Positions 59,725 to 64,000 of a stretch of DNA of 64,000 nt are shown here, piece by piece. Origin of the DNA: Alistipes senegalensis (GTDB lineage: Bacteria > Pseudomonadota > Gammaproteobacteria > Burkholderiales > Burkholderiaceae_D); assembly GCA_023664945.1 (NCBI GenBank), contig JAMPER010000004.1, positions 1 through 64,000 of the forward strand. Direction: 5' to 3'. The translations under genes and the position numbers were made by a program. Positions within the stretch are counted from its first letter, which is position 1. Each line of letters starts with the position of its first letter. The notes below the pieces were generated by a model, which ran no database searches, was not told where the DNA came from, and saw nothing but the letters and a program-made list of their open reading frames with translations.

Positions 59725-59762
59725 TTGACAAATATCCCATGTTGTATATACTTGTATATACA
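59725..59762 (+). promoter_or_regulatory. Toxin-antitoxin promoter with tandem operator
   Basis: Consensus -35 TTGACA (59725-59730) and -10 TATACT (59747-59752) with a 16-bp spacer. TGTATATAC is repeated at 59743-59751 and 59753-59761, one helical turn apart, each containing the palindrome GTATATAC. The pair overlaps the -10 box, as expected for autorepression by a ribbon-helix-helix antitoxin. Confidence 0.78.
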
Positions 59763-59780
59763 TTTCGCCTTGCCTGATAT

Positions 59781-60069
59781 ATGATGAAAAATCTGGTGAT
59801 CTCCCAAAAAATCCAGACAAAATTGAGCGAAAAGCATGGTGTATCTGTCAATGAAGTATGCCAGTGCTTTGAGAACAGGGAAAAAGGCTTCCTGGAAGAT
59901 GACAGGGCAAATCACCGGACTGATCCGCCCAGCAAATGGTTCATATCCTGCACAAATCGCGGAAAATTGTTAAAAATCGTTTTTGTTTTCAAGGAAAGAA
60001 AATTTTTCCTTGAAAACAGCTTATCCCCCCAATGCTGATGAAATAAACATATATATGCAGCATGCCTAG
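59781..60069 (+). pseudogene. Toxin of a small TA pair, frameshifted near its 3' end
   Basis: The reading frame gives 85 aa: ISQKIQTKLSEKHGVSVNEV, CQCFENREKGFLEDDRANHR and TDPPSKWFISCTNRGKLLKI match the small family often (mis)named ADP-ribosyl-(dinitrogen reductase) hydrolase, which is commonly paired with a CopG-like antitoxin. After KFFL an extra base (G at 60012) diverts the frame. Skipping it restores KTAYPPNADEINIYMQHA and a TAG at 60067-60069, the expected C terminus, 25 bp before the antitoxin gene. The out-of-frame tail is ENSLSPQC. Loss of the final strand likely disables the toxin. The family name is from memory and its activity unproven. Confidence 0.8.
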
Positions 60070-60093
60070 GAAATGGAGAAAGGGAGAGTACCT

Positions 60094-60411
60094 ATGAGTA
60101 CCGGGAAAATAGAAGATACCAGCGAAGCATGGGAAGATGGCTTGCTTGGCAGAGATGAAACCCATATTGTCCGCGTACCGGATAATGAGCAGGAAGCCAT
60201 TGATGAAGCGCTTGGCCTGAAAATGATTTCAATCCGTCTGCCGGCGGATCTCATCCAGGCATACAAAGATATTTCTGCATATAGAGGGCTGCATGGTTAT
60301 CAGCCATTGATGAGAGATGCGCTTAAACGTTTTGCAGAAGCAGAAAGAAAACTTATTATGACAGAGATTGCGGAGGACATAAAACAAAAATTGTCTGCAA
60401 AAGCAGCGTAA
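60094..60411 (+). CDS. CopG-like antitoxin
   Basis: The 105-aa protein has an acidic N terminus (SEAWEDGLLGRDETHIVRVP) and a ribbon-helix-helix core: MISIRLPADLIQAYKDISAY then GYQPLMRDALKRFAEAERKL. The strand ISIRL binds DNA as a dimer in this fold, and the acidic N terminus probably covers the toxin. GGGAGAG before the ATG at 60094 sets the start; another ATG at 60073 has no site. It follows the broken toxin in a toxin-first operon, and is intact. Likely autorepressor of 59725-59762. Confidence 0.85.
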   Translation: MSTGKIEDTSEAWEDGLLGRDETHIVRVPDNEQEAIDEALGLKMISIRLPADLIQAYKDISAYRGLHGYQPLMRDALKRFAEAERKLIMTEIAEDIKQKLSAKAA

Positions 60412-60435
60412 TTATATTTATAAAATACAATTAAT

Positions 60436-60461
60436 AAAAAGCCGGCTATAGCCGGCTTTTT
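60436..60461 (+). terminator. Rho-independent terminator of the TA operon
   Basis: AAAAAGCCGGC, loop TATA, GCCGGCTTTTT: an 11-bp stem including A/T pairs, with the T run on the plus strand, 24 bp after the antitoxin stop codon. The symmetrical A and T runs would allow it to work in both directions. Confidence 0.93.
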
Positions 60462-60938
60462 ATTTAAATACTTTCTGTCAGTCTGACATTTATCATCTTT
60501 AAAATCATGACAATATGTCGAATTCCTGATTAAAAAATTTATCGCATTTCACGTTTGATAATTTTTGCCGAAGCATATCACCTGTAAGCAAAATACACAT
60601 CATATTGAAAAAACAACTGTCCCTTACGGGGAACTTGCACCCTGCCCGCTGAAAATTCAGATTTTAAGGGGAATAGTCAAGAGTTAAAAAGTTTATTTAT
60701 CAGGCCATTTGGCCCGATTTTTATCCAAAACCCTGCCTATTGCCCGCTAGACCATATTTGCACTAAATTCGCAAAAAAGTGCATCAAACAAGGTCTGTTC
60801 TCAAAGGTGGTTCTTATAAAAACCGCTAGGAAAATCACCAGGCAGACATTATTTCCATTGTGATAATGTGCCATAAAAGTTTATGATAATGAGGGCAAAA
60901 CATACCGCCGTTATTTTGCATATCCAAGAAAGAAAAAC
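60462..60938. other. AT-rich intergenic region with probable promoter for the chaperone genes
   Basis: No gene or known RNA is recognisable in these 477 bp. A GGCC-ATTT-GGCC hairpin followed by CGATTTTT lies at 60703-60724. Near the right end, TTGTGA (60859-60864) and TATGAT (60883-60888), 18 bp apart, are a fair sigma-70 promoter for the gene at 60939. No CIRCE or sigma-32 consensus is evident. The low GC content and the position after a tRNA gene and TA pair suggest acquired DNA. Confidence 0.55.
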
Positions 60939-61316
60939 ATGGCAGATTCTGCGCAAACAGCCGCCCCCGAGGCAGAAAGAAAAGCGCTAATCAGCATGGC
61001 AGTCGAATCCTGGCGCTTTGCACGGGTATTTGACCGTCTGCTGTCAAAACTGGATGCCGGTGAACAAAACCGGTATAAAAGCCAGTTCCGCTGGTTCATC
61101 AAAAAAGTGGAAGAAGCGCTTGAACAGGCAGACTTAAAGATCGTCAATATCGAGGGACAGCCTTTCGATCCCGGCATGGCTGCCACGCCGCTAAATATTG
61201 AAGAATTCGACGCGCAGGACAAATTGATAATCGACCAGATGCTGGAACCGGTCATCATGGGAAAAAGCGGTTTGGCCAGAACAGGAACCGTCATATTGAA
61301 AAAGGTGGAACAATGA
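60939..61316 (+). CDS. GrpE-like nucleotide exchange factor
   Basis: The 125-aa protein has a helical N-terminal half (about 10-65, with RWFIKKVEEALEQADL) and a C-terminal beta part with NIEGQPFDPGMAATPLN, then LIIDQMLEPVIMGKSGLART and GTVILKKVEQ. The FDP turn and the closing Arg-x-x-x-Val-x-x-Lys strand match the wing domain of GrpE, though the long dimerisation helix is far shorter than in housekeeping GrpE (about 190 aa). The stop overlaps the ATG of the Hsp70 gene by 4 bp, which strongly links them. It should release ADP from that Hsp70. Assignment by pattern, not by search. Confidence 0.72.
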   Translation: MADSAQTAAPEAERKALISMAVESWRFARVFDRLLSKLDAGEQNRYKSQFRWFIKKVEEALEQADLKIVNIEGQPFDPGMAATPLNIEEFDAQDKLIIDQMLEPVIMGKSGLARTGTVILKKVEQ

Positions 61317-63808
61317 AAAACTTCATTGGCATTGATCTGGGCACAACAAACAGCGCCATCTGTTCCTATGACGGGGCCGAAACCCGCATCTGGAGAAGCC
61401 CGGAGCAAAATGACGTCACACCGTCCGCCATCTATATTGACCGCCGGGGCAACAAATATGTCGGCAAGCGGGCCTACGATTCCGCACCGCACAGTCCGGG
61501 CAACGCAGCCATGCTGTTCAAGCGGCTCATGGGAACCAGCACGCCGGTTCCGCTTCCTGCCGTCAACCAGACCAAAACGCCGGAAGAATGCTCAGCCGAA
61601 GTGTTAAAGGTCTTGTTCGGCTACCTGCCGGAAGAAATCCGGAATGATCCGGATACCGGAACCGTCATCACCGTTCCGGCGGCATTCAACCAGATGCAAA
61701 AAGACGCCACCATGCAGGCCGCCGATATGGCCGGTATCGGCAATGTGGCGCTCATGCAGGAACCGGTTGCCGCCGTCATGAGCGTCATGCGTGCCCGCAA
61801 TACCGATGGCATGTTCCTGATTTATGATTTGGGCGGCGGCACCCTGGATATTGCCATTGCCGAAAGCATCGGCCAGCGGGTCAACCTCCTGGCGCACGGC
61901 GGCATTGCCATGTGCGGCGGCCGGGATTTCGACCGGACCCTGGTCGATAACATCATCCATCCCTGGCTCCTGGAAAATTTTGACCTTCCCGAAGACTTTT
62001 CCGTAAACCCCGACTTCAGGCAGGTCAACAGGCTGGCCGCCTGGGCTGCCGAACGGGCAAAAATTGAACTTTCCTCAAGGGAAGGCACCGTCATCAGCCT
62101 ATCGGAGACCGAAGCGAGAATAAGGGATCTTGGCGGCAATGAAATCTATCTTGATATTCCCTTGCAGCGTGATACCTACAACAAACTCATCGCCGCCCGG
62201 GTGGACGAATCCATCGCATCCGCCCGGGAAACTCTCGAGAAAGCCGGCCTGTCCCCGCATGACCTGGAACGTATCGTCTTCATCGGCGGCCCGACCAATT
62301 ACAAACCCCTGCGCGATAAAGTCGCCTTTGAGCTGGGCATTCCCGGCAATACCGATGTGAACCCCATGACAGCGGTAGCAGAAGGGGCAAGCCTTTTCGC
62401 GGAATCCATCGACTGGCAATCCCGAAACCGGGCGCGTAAAAACAGCCGTGGGCAGATCACTTCCGGCGGCAGCCTGGCGCTGTCTTTCAACTACATGGCA
62501 CGCACGCCGGATACCAAAGCAAAAATTGTGCTCCAGCTTGCCGGCGAAGCGGCAAACGGCGCAGAATTTCAGATTGACAGCATGGATACCGGCTGGACAT
62601 CCGGCAGGCTGCCGCTCAGGCAAAACGCCTCCCTTGACGTTGCCCTGACAAAAAACGGCGACAACCTTTTCAAAGTATTTGTATTCGACACCGCAGGCAG
62701 CCCCGTTTCCCTAAAACAGGACAAAATCGTCATTACCCGGACAGCCGCCACCGTTGACGCCATACCGGCATCCCATTCCGTCGGCATCGAAGTGCTGGAA
62801 AAACTCGGCGGCCGCCCCACACTGGATTATCTGGTCCGTTCCGGCGATTCCCTGCCCAAAAAAGGCAAAAAAGTATTCAAGGCAGCCGAGTCCCTCAAAG
62901 CAGGGGCGGCAGGCTCGCTCAACCTGAAACTCTGGGAAGGCGAAATAGAAGATCCCGTTACCGACAACCGTCCTGTCGGCGTCCTGAAAATCTCCGGCGC
63001 CGACTTTGATGAGGGTGTCATTCCCGCCGGCGCAGACTTGGAATGCACCTTCGAGATACTGGATTCCGGCAACATCCTCATGGAAGTATCCGTCCCCTGC
63101 ATCGGCGGCACCTTCCACGCCGGGAAAAACTTCTACTCCCGCCAGGAAGGACAAATCGACTACACCGCAGCCGCTGCTATCGTTGCCGAAGAAGGTGAAA
63201 AAACACAGGCCCGCATCGACGAAATCAGCCAAATCGTAGCCAATCCAAAACTGGAACAGGCACGGCAAAAACTGGCCTCTGCCGCCTCGCTGGATTTACA
63301 GGAAAACGAGGTCGAAAAATCCCAGGAAGCCATGGAAAAAGTGCTGGAAGCCAAAAAACTGCTCGCCCAGGTCAGGAAAGAACACCTCAAGGAAATTCGC
63401 CGGATGGACCTCGACAACGTAGCCTCCTTCTTTGACAAACACGTCCGGGAATACGCCCGCCCATCCGAATCATCCGCCTTCGATAACCTGGTCAAAACAG
63501 CGCAACGCGCCATTGAAAAAAACGACAGGGACTTCGAGCATCACATAGACGAACTGAGAGGGAAAAACTTCGATATTCTCTGGCGGCAGGACTGGTTCGT
63601 TGTTGAGCGGTTCAAATGGATGGCCGGCTCTCCCCACCTGTTTGCCGACAAATCCCGCTTTGAGGAACTCGTCCAGGCCGGCACCCGGCACATGCGGGAT
63701 GACGACATAGACAAACTCCGCGCCATTGCCGCCCAGCTTTCCATAATCCGGATAGGCGGCAGCCCGGATAATGACATACTCGATGCAGCCAACATCATCC
63801 GGGGCTGA
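61313..63808 (+). CDS. Atypical 831-residue Hsp70-family chaperone
   Basis: The ATPase domain (1-~370) has all DnaK motifs: GIDLGTTNS at 6-14, VPAAFN at 121-126, YDLGGGTLD at 171-179 and VFIGGPT at 322-328. Residues ~388-480 are an extra beta-rich block (KIVLQLAGEAANGAEFQIDS, FKVFVFDTAGSPVSLKQDK) absent from DnaK. A DnaK-like substrate domain resumes at ~485-600: SVGIEVLEKLGGRPTLDYLV, WEGEIEDPVTDNRPVG and FEILDSGNILMEVSVP. A charged helical tail (about 620-831) replaces the lid and lacks the EEVD/EVDK-type end. Length is about 190 aa over DnaK. It is coupled to the GrpE-like gene and followed 3 bp later by another gene. This is a specialised, not housekeeping, chaperone; the client is unknown. 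Confidence 0.93.
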   Translation: MKNFIGIDLGTTNSAICSYDGAETRIWRSPEQNDVTPSAIYIDRRGNKYVGKRAYDSAPHSPGNAAMLFKRLMGTSTPVPLPAVNQTKTPEECSAEVLKVLFGYLPEEIRNDPDTGTVITVPAAFNQMQKDATMQAADMAGIGNVALMQEPVAAVMSVMRARNTDGMFLIYDLGGGTLDIAIAESIGQRVNLLAHGGIAMCGGRDFDRTLVDNIIHPWLLENFDLPEDFSVNPDFRQVNRLAAWAAERAKIELSSREGTVISLSETEARIRDLGGNEIYLDIPLQRDTYNKLIAARVDESIASARETLEKAGLSPHDLERIVFIGGPTNYKPLRDKVAFELGIPGNTDVNPMTAVAEGASLFAESIDWQSRNRARKNSRGQITSGGSLALSFNYMARTPDTKAKIVLQLAGEAANGAEFQIDSMDTGWTSGRLPLRQNASLDVALTKNGDNLFKVFVFDTAGSPVSLKQDKIVITRTAATVDAIPASHSVGIEVLEKLGGRPTLDYLVRSGDSLPKKGKKVFKAAESLKAGAAGSLNLKLWEGEIEDPVTDNRPVGVLKISGADFDEGVIPAGADLECTFEILDSGNILMEVSVPCIGGTFHAGKNFYSRQEGQIDYTAAAAIVAEEGEKTQARIDEISQIVANPKLEQARQKLASAASLDLQENEVEKSQEAMEKVLEAKKLLAQVRKEHLKEIRRMDLDNVASFFDKHVREYARPSESSAFDNLVKTAQRAIEKNDRDFEHHIDELRGKNFDILWRQDWFVVERFKWMAGSPHLFADKSRFEELVQAGTRHMRDDDIDKLRAIAAQLSIIRIGGSPDNDILDAANIIRG

Positions 63809-63811
63809 CAG

Positions 63812-64000
63812 ATGGCAAAAGATTTATGGCTTCCCTGGGGATTCGTGCTGCCGGATGGCACGAAAATCCGGGCGCTTCTCCAATCAGGAGAAACATGGCA
63901 GATTTTTGATACCGATAGGGCAAACCATCTCCTCCTTGCCCGCCATGAACTGGCGCAAAAGTGGGAAGAAACCGGTTTTCTCAATGCCTCCCAGCTGGAA
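63812..64000 (+). CDS. Partial unknown gene of the chaperone cassette (runs off the window)
   Basis: The frame is open from ATG 63812 to the window edge (63 codons, no stop). It starts 3 bp after the Hsp70 stop. The visible part reads MAKDLWLPWGFVLPDGTKI, RALLQSGETWQIFDTDRANH, LLLARHELAQKWEETGFLNA. The alternation of strands with LLQSGETWQIF and LLLAR could be the beginning of a protein-kinase-like N lobe (Gly loop and VAIK-type strand), but the fragment is too short to assign. The tight spacing makes it a member of the same operon. Confidence 0.75.
   Translation, partial: MAKDLWLPWGFVLPDGTKIRALLQSGETWQIFDTDRANHLLLARHELAQKWEETGFLNASQLE

Noticed and set aside
60462..60938. Small RNA or heat-shock element in the AT-rich gap
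   Set aside because: Only a short GGCC hairpin and a fair sigma-70 promoter are visible; there is no CIRCE inverted repeat or sigma-32 consensus.

Overview
The window looks like a stretch of chromosome from a Burkholderiales-type betaproteobacterium. The main evidence is gene order: mlaFEDACB, an ABC-2 exporter, murA, hisGDCBHAFIE, hinT, a DegS-like protease, a Nif3-like gene, sspA, sspB and tRNA-Thr run in the order usual for that group. The tkt-gap pair and the yraN-diaA-dolP block facing rsmI agree with it. The core is GC-rich (judged by eye at about 55-58 %), with strong use of GCC/GGC and AAA/GAA codons. Two gene sets that normally sit in the his-ssp block, tatABC and petABC (cytochrome bc1), are absent from it. 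That would suit an anaerobic or fermentative lineage, possibly Oxalobacteraceae-like, but the genus is a guess.

Layout. 0.3-8 kb: gap, tkt, rsmE, a decayed toxin-antitoxin pair, prfC, two tandemly duplicated tiny membrane proteins of unknown family, and a TPR-like lipoprotein. 8-24 kb: surface polysaccharide genes with falling GC content, lowest at 9.2-11.05 kb. They encode glycosyltransferases, the GDP-mannose/GDP-rhamnose route (manC, manB, gmd, rmd), part of the dTDP-rhamnose route (rmlC, rmlB), an OafA-type acyltransferase and a WecA/MraY-type initiating transferase. Several of these genes are damaged: manC is cut off and joined to a truncated glycosyltransferase, another glycosyltransferase has an amber stop, and gmd and the initiating transferase are frameshifted in G tracts. 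A 7-bp tandem repeat with shared flanks occurs at position 1 and again at 22.3 kb with different copy numbers.

24-40 kb: a Sel1-repeat protein, lrgAB, a metallo-beta-lactamase-fold hydrolase, cca, slt, a 5-formyl-THF cyclo-ligase, dolP-diaA-yraN, rsmI, a five-gene MarR-controlled AaeAB-type efflux operon with a clear promoter and operator, rmlD with a strong terminator, and ettA. 41-56 kb: the Mla phospholipid transport operon, an ABC-2 exporter, murA and a compact histidine operon whose HisG is the short, HisZ-dependent form. 56-59.5 kb: a DegS-like protease, a Nif3-like gene, sspA, sspB and tRNA-Thr(UGU).

59.7-64 kb is accessory: a second toxin-antitoxin locus with a frameshifted toxin, intact antitoxin, clear promoter/operator and terminator, then an AT-rich 480-bp gap, then a GrpE-like gene translationally coupled to a giant 831-residue Hsp70. 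The Hsp70 has an extra beta-rich block between its ATPase and substrate-binding domains. A third gene in the same run leaves the window. This chaperone cassette is the best candidate here for a poorly described system.
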